Source of the DNA: an uncultured Flavobacteriaceae bacterium
GTDB taxonomy: Bacteria; Bacteroidota; Bacteroidia; Flavobacteriales; Flavobacteriaceae
Reading direction: 5' to 3'
DNA length: 49,378 nt
NCBI GenBank assembly: GCA_913048115.1
Contig: CAJWVI010000012.1
Coordinates: forward strand, 1 to 49,378
Shown: one piece after another, positions 18,886 to 27,469 of the stretch
How positions within the stretch are numbered: position 1 is the stretch's first letter
Layout of the letters: each line of letters starts with the position of its first letter
Position numbers and translations under genes: made by a program
Notes under the pieces: generated by a model
The model's database searches: none
Told to the model about the DNA's origin: nothing
Seen by the model: only the letters and a program-made list of their open reading frames with translations

Positions 18886-19362
18886 TTATAATGATCTAAA
18901 AATAGAATGCATTAAGCGTTTCTTGTCATTGATACTCTCCTCTAAAGAAATCATTGTTTCTGTACGGGTAACACCCTCAATATCATCTAACAAATATATA
19001 ATGTCTTTTGCGTGTGTTGTGCTTTTAGCTCTAATTTTACAGAAAATATTAAACTTTCCTGTAGTAACATGGGCAACGGTTACAAAAGGTATTTCATTTA
19101 TTCTTTCTAACACAAACTGAGTTTGAGAGGTTTTCTGTAAATAAATACCAACATAGGCAATAAATGAATAGCCTAATTTACTGTAGTCTAAACGCAAAGA
19201 AGACCCTGTAATAAAACCAGCTTCCTCCATTTTCTTAACACGCACATGTACGGTTCCTGCTGAGATGCCGTGCTTTTTTGCAATATCTGTAAAAGGAGTT
19301 CTAGTATTTTCAATAAGCATATCCAGTATACTTTGATCTGTAGCGTCTAGTTTGTATTTCAT
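18886..19362 (-). CDS. Lrp/AsnC family transcriptional regulator
   Basis: A 158-residue DNA-binding protein. An AsnC-type winged helix-turn-helix comes first (LDATDQSILDMLIENTRTPFTDIAKKHGISAGTVHVRVKKMEEAG). A RAM ligand-binding domain follows (FVTVAHVTTGKFNIFCKIRAK, then DIEGVTRTETMISLEE). Such proteins form octamers and respond to amino acids. It points toward the aroB terminator and is preceded by its own -7-like box at 19381-19388 with a nearby inverted repeat, so autoregulation is plausible. Targets are unknown. The M14 peptidase gene upstream is on the same strand. Confidence 0.93.
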   Translation of the reverse strand: MKYKLDATDQSILDMLIENTRTPFTDIAKKHGISAGTVHVRVKKMEEAGFITGSSLRLDYSKLGYSFIAYVGIYLQKTSQTQFVLERINEIPFVTVAHVTTGKFNIFCKIRAKSTTHAKDIIYLLDDIEGVTRTETMISLEESINDKKRLMHSIFRSL

Positions 19363-19380
19363 AATGTAATAATTTTAGCG

Positions 19381-19400
19381 CAAATGTACTATATTTAGTA
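19381..19400 (-). promoter_or_regulatory. Putative promoter and operator of the Lrp-type gene
   Basis: On the minus strand TACATTTG (19388-19381) matches the Bacteroidota -7 consensus TAnnTTTG, 18 bases before the start codon. An inverted repeat TACTA-N4-TAGTA (19387-19400) abuts it. No TTG element is found at the right distance, so the promoter call rests on the -7 box alone. Confidence 0.5.
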
Positions 19401-19422
19401 AATAAATTTAAGGTCTCCAATG

Positions 19423-20556
19423 TTAAATCAACATTAAATTTTGGTTAATATCAAAAATCGTTAAGATTTTTTTATCGAAATCAATATTTTCATGAGAATT
19501 CAATAAAATTTTCCCACCCTGTAAATCAAAGCTTTGGTGGCCATAAACAACTAAATCTACCTCTATAGAATCTACATATAGTTCAAATATTATGGTATTA
19601 CCTTTCAAAACCTCATTGTATTGAAAACAAACCGTCTTTAAAATAGCATCTCTGGAGGTACGTACATTATACAATACAATGTCTTTAAAGTTCTTTTTAT
19701 TTTCTGGAAGTAAGAAATACTCTTTGTAATCTATAATATCGTTTTGTTTTACATCTTCAGGAGCAAACAATGCAATCAATGCATAAAATACAAAGCAGCG
19801 CGTTTGCTCTTTGTTATAATCATTTTTATAATGCCCTGCCTCAATGAGTATAGTAGGTACACCGAGACTCGAGAATGTATCTCCTACACAATTATGATTA
19901 AAAGAATCATCAAAACGCCCAATTTGATTTGGACAATGGTCTTGCAAAAAATGAGTCATTTTTAAAATTAAAGCCATGGCTTGTTTTCTAGCTGGCGTTA
20001 TGGTTTTTAAAACCTCAGCAGCGGGAGCTAAAAATGAAACGGTAGCAGGAAACCCCTCTGCAAGACCAAAAATAGTGCGCTGATCATGCATATTTAAACA
20101 CATATCTGGCTCTAGGGTATCAAACAGTCTCTTTAACACAACACTTTCTCTTTGAGATAGGTGTTGAGCATCTCTATTTAAATCAACCTTATTTGCGTTT
20201 TCACGAGTATACAAGGCAGCCCCGTCTGGATTAAGCATCGGAAGTACATAAAATGTGTGCGTTGCTCTTAGCGACGCGGAATTTTGTTCATTAGAGCTGA
20301 TAAATTTAAAAAAATCAAATAAAGCTTTTGTGGTAGTACTTTCATTACCATGCATTTGAGACCAAATAAGGACCTTTATAGGACCTTGGCCACAGACAAC
20401 CTGTGGGATTTCTAAGCCAGTTTGTGTAACACCAGCTACCGAAATATTAAAAACTTCACGGTAAGAATCCAAGATAGGTTCTAGGTGTTTAAGAGTAATA
20501 TAACGTCCCTCTAAACGGTCTTCAAAATTGTGAGTATACCAAGAAGTAATGTGCAT
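19423..20556 (-). CDS. M14 family zinc carboxypeptidase-like peptidase
   Basis: A 377-residue protein with the M14 metallocarboxypeptidase fold. It keeps the full ligand set: HGNE (His69, Glu72), NPDGA, LNRD (Asn127-Arg128), the third zinc His in LNMHDQ (His157) and the catalytic Glu239 in ILIEAGHY. No signal peptide is visible, so it may act in the cytoplasm, for example on murein-type or other small peptides. Substrate cannot be told. I start at the ATG at 20556 (MHITSWY). A TTG at 20577 would add seven residues but lies inside the predicted promoter. The gene is divergent from the XRE regulator and is preceded by a 16-bp palindrome. Confidence 0.9.
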   Translation of the reverse strand: MHITSWYTHNFEDRLEGRYITLKHLEPILDSYREVFNISVAGVTQTGLEIPQVVCGQGPIKVLIWSQMHGNESTTTKALFDFFKFISSNEQNSASLRATHTFYVLPMLNPDGAALYTRENANKVDLNRDAQHLSQRESVVLKRLFDTLEPDMCLNMHDQRTIFGLAEGFPATVSFLAPAAEVLKTITPARKQAMALILKMTHFLQDHCPNQIGRFDDSFNHNCVGDTFSSLGVPTILIEAGHYKNDYNKEQTRCFVFYALIALFAPEDVKQNDIIDYKEYFLLPENKKNFKDIVLYNVRTSRDAILKTVCFQYNEVLKGNTIIFELYVDSIEVDLVVYGHQSFDLQGGKILLNSHENIDFDKKILTIFDINQNLMLI

Positions 20557-20574
20557 TGTATAAATGTATAAATA

Positions 20575-20582
20575 CAAAAGTA
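20575..20582 (-). promoter_or_regulatory. Putative -7 promoter element of the M14 peptidase gene
   Basis: TACTTTTG on the minus strand matches TAnnTTTG, 18 bases before the ATG at 20556. The expected -33 position falls on the palindrome at 20594-20609 and has no TTG, so expression may be weak or controlled by a protein binding there. Confidence 0.55.
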
Positions 20583-20593
20583 AACAAACCTAA

Positions 20594-20609
20594 GTTTACA
20601 TATGTAAAC
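20594..20609. promoter_or_regulatory. 16-bp palindrome, candidate operator
   Basis: GTTTACATATGTAAAC is a perfect palindrome. Its core TTACA-N2-TGTAA recurs at 20797-20808, in the promoter of the divergent XRE regulator. It covers the expected -33 position of the M14 gene promoter. Binding by the XRE protein is inference. Confidence 0.5.
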
Positions 20610-20774
20610 AAATAAAGGCCATTATTTGTTACCTTTTGTCATCAAAAAGAGACACCCTTGTAAGCAAAACGTCAAGAAGATGTAGTATTGTTCTTATATG
20701 TTTATATTTCAGCAAGTTAAATTCATTTATATAAAGCTTTTGTTTTATAATTTTCATAGTATAACCTAAATTAC

Positions 20775-20808
20775 TTGCTGTTTCCAATAGTATATTTTAC
20801 ATTTGTAA
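20775..20808 (+). promoter_or_regulatory. Promoter of the XRE regulator with overlapping palindrome
   Basis: TTG (20775-20777), a 20-base spacer and TACATTTG (20798-20805) fit the Bacteroidota promoter consensus well, with the ATG 30 bases downstream. The -7 box lies inside TTACA-N2-TGTAA (20797-20808), so a bound repressor would block it. Confidence 0.65.
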
Positions 20809-20835
20809 CACTATGTTATTTTAAATTAAGTTACA

Positions 20836-21273
20836 ATGGTAAACACCTCTGGCTTTTCTAAAAGACTTCAAAAAGTCTTGCATTTTTACGGATTGTCGGC
20901 TACTTCATTTTCAGAAGAAGTAGCTGTAAACAGGTCTACTATTTCTCATTTGCTTTCTGGTAGAAATAAACCAAGTTTAGAGTTTGTCATGAAAGTGCTT
21001 CAAACATATCCCGAAGTAGATTTGTATTGGTTGTTAAATGGAAAAGGCAGCTTCCCTTCCACTTCAAAAAAAACAAACATAATTACAAATCCTCAAGACT
21101 CATTAAAAAACCAGTCAAAGACTTCTTTAGAAAAAGATACTGCCCGAACTTCTATTTCAGAAAACAGCGTATTTGATAAAATTTCAGAAAAAAAAACAAA
21201 TACACCAGCTATAGAGCGTATAGTTGTTTTTTATCAAGATGGCACCTTTAAGGAATATAATAACACCTTATAG
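20836..21273 (+). CDS. XRE-family helix-turn-helix transcriptional regulator
   Basis: A 145-residue protein with an N-terminal Cro/CI-type helix-turn-helix (about residues 7-65): FSKRLQKVLHFYGLSATSFSEEVAVNRSTISHLLSGRNKPSLEFVMKVLQTYP, then DLYWLLNGKG. A Ser/Thr/Lys-rich linker of about 50 residues follows. A short C-terminal motif ERIVVFYQDGTFKEYN, which I recall from other flavobacterial XRE proteins, ends it. The role of that motif is unknown. There is no toxin partner gene. Palindromes in the divergent promoter region suggest autoregulation and control of the M14 peptidase gene. Confidence 0.9.
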   Translation: MVNTSGFSKRLQKVLHFYGLSATSFSEEVAVNRSTISHLLSGRNKPSLEFVMKVLQTYPEVDLYWLLNGKGSFPSTSKKTNIITNPQDSLKNQSKTSLEKDTARTSISENSVFDKISEKKTNTPAIERIVVFYQDGTFKEYNNTL

Positions 21274-21314
21274 TATACATTTTAAAGATATTTGCACAAC
21301 TTTGTAAAAAAAAC

Positions 21315-21707
21315 ATGCGATACCTCAGCACCCTTCTTCTACTTCTGCTTATATCGAGTTGCTATAACGTAGAACGAAGTTGTGAAGACTTCAAAACAGG
21401 TGCTTTTAGCTTTCAACAGCTTGTAGGCACAGAGTTGGTTACCTCCACATTTGTGCGTACAGACAGTATTGCCATTGAGACCTACAAAGGAATTACCGAT
21501 ACTTTTTCTGTGCGATGGATTAATAATTGTGAATATATTATGCGCAAACAAAATCCAAAAAACACGTATGATGAACAAGCAGTGCATTTTAAAATATTAA
21601 GCACTACCCAAAACACCTATCTTTTTGAATTTCAAATGGTCGTTAAAAAACAAAATCAAGCAAATCCAGTAAAAAAAGGATCGGTTACTAAAATTACTGC
21701 CCCATGA
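21315..21707 (+). CDS. Small lipoprotein, of the type often mislabelled topoisomerase IV
   Basis: A 130-residue protein with a lipoprotein signal peptide (LLLLLLISSC, Cys16) and a small domain with the patterns CEDFKTGAFSF, TFVRTDS, SVRWINNCEYIM and KILSTTQNTYLFEF. I recall similar flavobacterial proteins carrying the name DNA topoisomerase IV in databases, probably through their position beside parC. Nothing in the sequence supports that name: it has no gyrase or topoisomerase motif and is exported. Function is unknown. Its last four bases overlap the start of the methyltransferase gene (ATGA), so the two are coupled. Confidence 0.82.
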   Translation: MRYLSTLLLLLLISSCYNVERSCEDFKTGAFSFQQLVGTELVTSTFVRTDSIAIETYKGITDTFSVRWINNCEYIMRKQNPKNTYDEQAVHFKILSTTQNTYLFEFQMVVKKQNQANPVKKGSVTKITAP

Positions 21708-22522
21708 GTACTGAAAAAGAATATTGGACCCAGCGCTATCAAGACAAGCTTACAGGCTGGGACACAGGCGCACCCACTATACCACTAAAAACTTATTTTG
21801 ATCAACTAGCCAACAAGCAGGTTCGTATCTTAATTCCAGGGGCAGGAAACGCTTATGAAGCAGAATACCTTTTTAAGCAAGGATTTACAAATGTTACCAT
21901 ACTAGATATATCACCCATACCCCTAGAGCAGTTTAAGAACCGAAACCCTAGTTTTCCAGAAGAACACCTTATTGAAAAAGATTTTTTTAAGCACAAAGGA
22001 AGCTATGATATAATTATAGAACAAACCTTTTTCTGTTCCTTGGTACCCCAGAAGATGAACCGTGTAAAATACGCTACTAAAATGTCTTCATTACTGGCTC
22101 CTGAAGGGAAACTTGTTGGGCTATGGTTTGATTTTCCACTCACAGAAGATTTAGAAAAGCGCCCATTTGGTGGGACTCAAGAAGAGTACATAGGCTATTT
22201 AAACCTATATTTTAGGATACATACCTTTGAGAGGGCTTATAATTCAATACCAGAAAGAGCCGATAAAGAATTATTTGGAATCTTCATCAAAAAACATACA
22301 AAACCAAAGCAGGCAAACAACCCATTACACGGCAAAACTCTCAAGGCTATATTAGAAGAATTGATAGCCAAACATGGTTGGGAATACATGGATGACCAGG
22401 TGCGTATTAATTGCTTTGCCTTAAACCCAACACTAAACTCTAGCTTGAAGTTTCTACGTAAAACCCCTTGGGCTCGAGAAAAAGTGGAGCAATTATACCT
22501 AAGAAGCTTTTCAAAATCTTAG
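21704..22522 (+). CDS. TPMT-family SAM-dependent methyltransferase
   Basis: A 272-residue protein. The N-terminus YWTQRYQDKLTGWDTGAPTIPLKTYFD and SAM loop ILIPGAGNAYEAEYLFKQGF are typical of the thiopurine S-methyltransferase superfamily. These are followed by VTILDISPIPLEQF, the EQTFFCSLVP strand and GGTQEEYIGYL. Bacterial members methylate sulfur, selenium, tellurium or halide nucleophiles. The real substrate here is unknown. About 70 extra residues at the C-terminus (after NNPLHGKTLKAIL) resemble a small added domain present in some Bacteroidota members. It converges on parC. Confidence 0.88.
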   Translation: MSTEKEYWTQRYQDKLTGWDTGAPTIPLKTYFDQLANKQVRILIPGAGNAYEAEYLFKQGFTNVTILDISPIPLEQFKNRNPSFPEEHLIEKDFFKHKGSYDIIIEQTFFCSLVPQKMNRVKYATKMSSLLAPEGKLVGLWFDFPLTEDLEKRPFGGTQEEYIGYLNLYFRIHTFERAYNSIPERADKELFGIFIKKHTKPKQANNPLHGKTLKAILEELIAKHGWEYMDDQVRINCFALNPTLNSSLKFLRKTPWAREKVEQLYLRSFSKS

Positions 22523-22584
22523 ATTGTATTGTTTCTTTAAGCGTATAACTACCTAGAATGTACGATAGTGATTGTAAAACAGTA

Positions 22585-25365
22585 TTAAAACAATAAAGCC
22601 TGTCCATCATCATTAATTGGAGGCTCTTGATCCTTACCAGTATCTTTTGGCAAAGGTAGAGGCTCCACTGTATTTACTTCTTGTGAAATGACACCATCCT
22701 CTTGCTGTGTTGTTTTGACAGGCTGCTCATCTATCACCTCTATAGACGCTGTCGCTATAGTTTTAGGAAGCTCGTAAGGGTAAGATTCTAGACTGTTAAT
22801 TTCTAAAATTTTATACTTTGTTAATTGATTTCCTAAAGCGCCTATTCCTTTCAAACCAATAAATTCCTCAAGATCAATGATCAATTTTTCTTTTCTGTCT
22901 TTCCCTCTTTCTTTGGTAAAGACAAGCTCTGCCTTTGGTCTATAGTCTGTAAACACCGTTTCTAAATAAGAATTAGAATCATCTGTCAAAACATTGTCCT
23001 CTTTTTCTGGAGTATCAATTAAGAATCTCTTTACGTAAAAAAGGTCTTTTTCTCCAGCCCAATGTATCGCCGTTATAGGCTTTTTTGGCTCCCACTTCTC
23101 CATTACTATTAAATCTTCATCAAAATGCATCGTAATTTCTGGGATGACTGTTTTTACCAAGCCACGCTGGTTTACAAGCAACAACCTGTCTGTAGGTCTA
23201 AATTCTCCTACCAACTCACCACGCTGGTCTAAGTTGAGGCGTTGCACCGTTTCATCAAACCATATTTTACGGGGCTTTAAAGTAGAGAGCCCTTTTTCTT
23301 TGAGCTCTATTCGCTTGACTGGATACTTGGTGACAATGTTTCCTTTGGATGCACGTCCTTTTACTAGAACATCACTAAAGTCTAGATCCCATTTAAGTTT
23401 TTTAATACTTCCGCTTTGACGAAGTAGTATGCTTACCACCTCGGCTTCACCATTATAGTTTGCAGTAAAGTAAATCATTTTACTGTCTTTGTTCCCCTGA
23501 GACACCGGGTACTCCTTGTCTCTAGTGACAGCAGTTACATTAAAACGCTTTACATACGTGGCACCCTTAGCGCCATCTTTATAAATCATGTTGTAGGTAG
23601 TACGGTTGTCTTTCTTTTTAAAGACCGCCACATACACTATATTTTTACCAATAAATGTTTTACTATCTACTTTAGTAATCATCATGGTACCGTCTTGAGT
23701 AAAGACAATTATATCATCTATATCACTACAGTCAGTAACGTATTCATCTTTACGTAAATTAGTACCTACAAAACCTTCTTCTCTATTTACATAAAGCTTA
23801 GTATTTCTAATAACTACTTTTGTTTTCTGTATGTCATCAAATATCCTTATCTCTGCCTTGCGCTCTTTCCCTTTGCTGTATTCTTTTTTTAAGCGCGTAA
23901 AATAATCTACAGCATATATAATTAGGTTTGCTAAATGGTGTTTTACTTTTGCAATTCCATCATCTAAAGCATCAATTTTTTGTTGTGCTTTATCTATATC
24001 AAACTTAGAAATACGCTTGATTCGTATTTCGGTTAAGCGTGCTATATCTTCTTGGGTGACAACTCTCTTTAGGTGTTTTGTGTGTGGTTTCAACCCTTTA
24101 TCTATAGCATCTATAACACCTTCCCAAGTTTCTTGCTCTTCAATATCTCTGTAGATCCGGTTTTCTATAAAAATACGTTCTAAAGATGCGTAATGCCATT
24201 GTTCTTCCAGTTCATGTAACTGAATTTCCAACTCGCTCTTTAGCAGCTGTACCGTTCTATCTGTTGAACGACGTAACATTTCACAAACGCCAACAAACAA
24301 GGGCTTGTTATCTTCAATTACACAGCCTAATGGTGAGATAGAACTTTCACAATTTGTAAAAGCATACAAGGCATCTATCGTCTTATCTGGAGAAATACCA
24401 GATGGAATATGGATAAGAATTTCAACATCTGCTGCCGTATTGTCTTCAATTTTTTTAATCTTAATTTTACCTTTATCGTTTGCCTTTAAGATAGAATCAA
24501 TCAAGGAGCCAGTATTGGTTCCAAATGGAATCTCGGTAATGACTAATGTATTTTTGTCTTGTTGACTAATACGTGCACGGCTTCTAATCTTTCCACCTCG
24601 TAAACCATCATTATAATTGGTTATATCTACAATACCTCCAGTTGGAAAATCTGGAAAAATGGTAAAACGTTTGCCTTGCAGGTGCTTCACAGAAGCGTCT
24701 ATTAATTCTATAAAGTTATGTGGTAGTATTTTTGTAGACAAGCCAACAGCTATACCCTCACCTCCTTGTGCCAACAAAAGCGGAAACATTACAGGAAGAT
24801 TAATAGGTTCTTTTCTTCGGCCATCATAAGAGGATTGCCATTTGGTAATTTTAGCATTATAAACAACATCTAAGCCAAATTTAGAAATACGTGCTTCAAT
24901 ATACCTTGAGGCGGCAGCTCTATCTCCGGTAAGAATGTTCCCCCAGTTTCCTTGTGTATCAATAAGTAAATCCTTTTGCCCTAGTTGTACCATGGCATCT
25001 GCAATACTTGCATCTCCATGAGGGTGGTATTGCATTGTATGTCCTACTATGTTGGCTACCTTACTATAACGCCCATCATCTAGGTCTTTCATAGAGTGCA
25101 TGATGCGGCGCTGTACGGGCTTAAAACCATCTTCTATTGCAGGAACAGCACGTTCTAGAATTACATAACTAGCGTAGTCTAAAAACCATTCACGATACAT
25201 ACCGGTAACACGAGTAATTGTCTCACCTTCTTCTGGAGCTTCTAAATTAAAATCATCTTCATCTTCTCCCATTACCTGAGCATCAATAGGTTCATCTTGA
25301 GGATCCTGCTGTGGGTTGATGTCTTTTGGGTTTAATTCTTCTTCTGGATTTTGATCCTCACTCAT
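22585..25365 (-). CDS. parC: DNA topoisomerase IV subunit A
   Basis: A 926-residue subunit that cuts and rejoins DNA to separate daughter chromosomes. An acidic N-terminal tail of about 48 residues precedes the breakage-reunion domain. That domain contains GFKPVQRRIMHSM, the quinolone-region stretch HPHGDASIADAM and the active tyrosine Tyr155 in AAASRYIEAR. Further along come the tower domain, a coiled coil (IDKAQQKIDALDDGIAKVKHHL) and a beta-rich C-terminal domain of six or so repeats (for example TQDGTMMITKVDSKTFIGKN). It ends in a Pro/Glu-rich tail. The parE gene lies 49 bases upstream on the same strand, which supports topoisomerase IV rather than gyrase. Confidence 0.94.
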   Translation of the reverse strand: MSEDQNPEEELNPKDINPQQDPQDEPIDAQVMGEDEDDFNLEAPEEGETITRVTGMYREWFLDYASYVILERAVPAIEDGFKPVQRRIMHSMKDLDDGRYSKVANIVGHTMQYHPHGDASIADAMVQLGQKDLLIDTQGNWGNILTGDRAAASRYIEARISKFGLDVVYNAKITKWQSSYDGRRKEPINLPVMFPLLLAQGGEGIAVGLSTKILPHNFIELIDASVKHLQGKRFTIFPDFPTGGIVDITNYNDGLRGGKIRSRARISQQDKNTLVITEIPFGTNTGSLIDSILKANDKGKIKIKKIEDNTAADVEILIHIPSGISPDKTIDALYAFTNCESSISPLGCVIEDNKPLFVGVCEMLRRSTDRTVQLLKSELEIQLHELEEQWHYASLERIFIENRIYRDIEEQETWEGVIDAIDKGLKPHTKHLKRVVTQEDIARLTEIRIKRISKFDIDKAQQKIDALDDGIAKVKHHLANLIIYAVDYFTRLKKEYSKGKERKAEIRIFDDIQKTKVVIRNTKLYVNREEGFVGTNLRKDEYVTDCSDIDDIIVFTQDGTMMITKVDSKTFIGKNIVYVAVFKKKDNRTTYNMIYKDGAKGATYVKRFNVTAVTRDKEYPVSQGNKDSKMIYFTANYNGEAEVVSILLRQSGSIKKLKWDLDFSDVLVKGRASKGNIVTKYPVKRIELKEKGLSTLKPRKIWFDETVQRLNLDQRGELVGEFRPTDRLLLVNQRGLVKTVIPEITMHFDEDLIVMEKWEPKKPITAIHWAGEKDLFYVKRFLIDTPEKEDNVLTDDSNSYLETVFTDYRPKAELVFTKERGKDRKEKLIIDLEEFIGLKGIGALGNQLTKYKILEINSLESYPYELPKTIATASIEVIDEQPVKTTQQEDGVISQEVNTVEPLPLPKDTGKDQEPPINDDGQALLF

Positions 25366-25414
25366 TTTCTATAATTTCACTGTGATTCTTAACGGTGCTG
25401 TTTTCTTTGGTTTT

Positions 25415-27268
25415 TTAGACATCTTCTATAGTATCTAGCTCTACTTTCAAGTTATTTATAATGAACTCTTGTCGATCTGGTGTGTTTTTACCCATATAAA
25501 AAGAAAGCATTTCTTCAATACTCATTTGCTTGTCTAGCATTACAGGATCTAGTCTAATATTTTCTCCAATAAAGTGTACAAACTCATCTGGCGATATTTC
25601 CCCAAGCCCCTTAAATCTTGTTATTTCTGGTTTTGGCTTTAGCTCTTCCAGCGCATCTCTTTTTTCTTGGTCTGAGTAACAATAAATTGTTTTTTTCTTA
25701 TTTCGAACCCGAAACAAAGGAGTTTGTAAGATGTATAAATGGCCTTCTTTAATTACTTCTGGAAAAAACTGAAGGAAGAATGTAATTAACAGCAACCGAA
25801 TATGCATTCCATCAACATCGGCATCTGTTGCTATTACAATGTTATTGTATCGCAGGTCTTCCATAGACTCTTCAATATTCAAAGCTGCCTGCAGAAGGTT
25901 AAACTCTTCATTTTCGTACACAATCTTTTTACTCAAGCCGTAACTATTTAAAGGCTTTCCTTTTAAACTAAAAACAGCTTGTGTGTTTACATCCCTGCTT
26001 TTAGTAATACTTCCTGATGCGCTGTCTCCCTCTGTAATAAACAAAGTAGATTCTAGATTTCGCTCTTTTTTAGTATCTCCTAAGTGAACCCTACAATCGC
26101 GTAATTTTTTATTATGCAAATTAGACTTTTTTGCACGGTCTTTGGCTAGTTTCCTAATACCAGACAACTCTTTACGCTCGCGTTCTGCTTGCATAATTTT
26201 ACGCTGTAAAGATTCAGAAACCGCTGCGTTTTTATGTAAAAAGTTATCTAGTTGTGTTTTAAGAAAATCATTGATATAAGCCCGTACTGTTGGCAAGTCA
26301 CCACCCATATCTGTCGAACCTAGTTTGGTTTTAGTTTGACTCTCAAAAATAGGCTCCATTACTTTAATACTAATAGCGCTTACTATAGACTTTCTAATGT
26401 CGCTGGCTTCATAATTCTTACCGTAGAACTCTCTAATGGTTTTTACCAAACTCTCTCTAAAGGCTGCTTGATGTGTACCTCCTTGAGTCGTGTTTTGACC
26501 ATTAACAAAACTATGGTACTCCTCGCTATATTGGGTTTTACTGTGCGTGATAGCAACTTCTATGTCTGTACCTCGCAGATGAATTATTGGATACAGCATA
26601 TCTTCTTTAGACATGTTGTCTTCAAGTAAATCTCTAAGCCCGTTTTCACTAAAAAACTTTTCACCGTTAAAATCTATGGTCAATCCTGGATTAAGATAAA
26701 CATAGTTTCTAAGCATTTTCTCTACATACTCATTACGGTATTTATAGTTTTTAAAAATAGCCTCATCTGGAATAAAAACAACCTTAGTTCCTTTACGCTT
26801 AGTAGATTCTTCTACAACACTATCTTCTTTTAATTCTCCTTGTGAGAATGCTGCGTATTTTACTTTATTGTCTCTAATAGATTCAATCTTGAAATAAGAT
26901 GACAAGGCATTTACAGCTTTGGTACCTACTCCATTTAAACCCACCGATTTTTTAAAGGCACGAGAATCGTACTTTCCTCCTGTGTTCATTTTTGACACAA
27001 CATCAACTACTTTACCCAGGGGAACACCACGACCAAAATCTCGTACACGAACTTCTTTTTCTTTTATGCGAATTTCAATAGTCTTACCCGCGCCCATCAC
27101 AAACTCATCAATACTATTATCTAAGACCTCTTTTAATAATATATAGATACCATCATCTGGCGATGAACCATCACCTAATTTTCCGATATACATACCAGGA
27201 CGCATACGAATATGCTCTTTCCAGTCGAGGGATCGTATATTATCTTCGGTATATTTTGTATCTGCCAT
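25415..27268 (-). CDS. parE: DNA topoisomerase IV subunit B
   Basis: A 617-residue ATPase subunit. It shows the GHKL ATP site ([43 protein letters not shown]). The ParE-type transducer follows, with [10 protein letters not shown] as the catalytic lysine region. The Toprim domain comes next ([11 protein letters not shown], then [10 protein letters not shown]), and then [12 protein letters not shown] near the end. The sequence lacks the long insert of proteobacterial GyrB. I start at the ATG at 27268 (MADTKYTED). A GTG at 27331 would add 21 residues not seen in the family. The gene precedes parC, as expected for a ParE/ParC pair. Confidence 0.95.
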   Translation of the reverse strand: MADTKYTEDNIRSLDWKEHIRMRPGMYIGKLGDGSSPDDGIYILLKEVLDNSIDEFVMGAGKTIEIRIKEKEVRVRDFGRGVPLGKVVDVVSKMNTGGKYDSRAFKKSVGLNGVGTKAVNALSSYFKIESIRDNKVKYAAFSQGELKEDSVVEESTKRKGTKVVFIPDEAIFKNYKYRNEYVEKMLRNYVYLNPGLTIDFNGEKFFSENGLRDLLEDNMSKEDMLYPIIHLRGTDIEVAITHSKTQYSEEYHSFVNGQNTTQGGTHQAAFRESLVKTIREFYGKNYEASDIRKSIVSAISIKVMEPIFESQTKTKLGSTDMGGDLPTVRAYINDFLKTQLDNFLHKNAAVSESLQRKIMQAERERKELSGIRKLAKDRAKKSNLHNKKLRDCRVHLGDTKKERNLESTLFITEGDSASGSITKSRDVNTQAVFSLKGKPLNSYGLSKKIVYENEEFNLLQAALNIEESMEDLRYNNIVIATDADVDGMHIRLLLITFFLQFFPEVIKEGHLYILQTPLFRVRNKKKTIYCYSDQEKRDALEELKPKPEITRFKGLGEISPDEFVHFIGENIRLDPVMLDKQMSIEEMLSFYMGKNTPDRQEFIINNLKVELDTIEDV

Positions 27269-27403
27269 AAAATCGTGTGAATAGTTGTTAAATATACCGT
27301 TTACAAGACAAAATTGGAAAATATCCAACACAAAGTAATTAACAATTACAGCACTAAAATTGTGAACAACCTTATGCTATTGGAAAGAGTATATAGATGT
27401 TAT

Positions 27404-27457
27404 TATAAAGAAAAATCGGCCCTATTTATAAATAAATAGGGCCGATTTTTCTTTATA
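27404..27457. terminator. Strong hairpin terminator after ychF
   Basis: A perfect 25-bp inverted repeat around a 4-base loop (27429-27432), built on GGCCCTATTTA with T-rich flanks. On the minus strand it follows the ychF stop by about a dozen bases and precedes the parE promoter region. It can also act on plus-strand transcripts. Confidence 0.9.
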
Positions 27458-27469
27458 TATTATACAGTA

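Noticed and set aside
20836-21707. Toxin-antitoxin pair made of the XRE protein and the next small gene
   Set aside because: The following gene is an exported lipoprotein with no toxin features, and it lies 41 bases away in a unit with a methyltransferase.
22585-27268. Gyrase (gyrA/gyrB) as an alternative for the two topoisomerase genes
   Set aside because: The adjacent B-then-A order, ParE-type QTKTKLG motif and divergent C-terminal beta domain fit topoisomerase IV better. In flavobacteria gyrA and gyrB are usually elsewhere.
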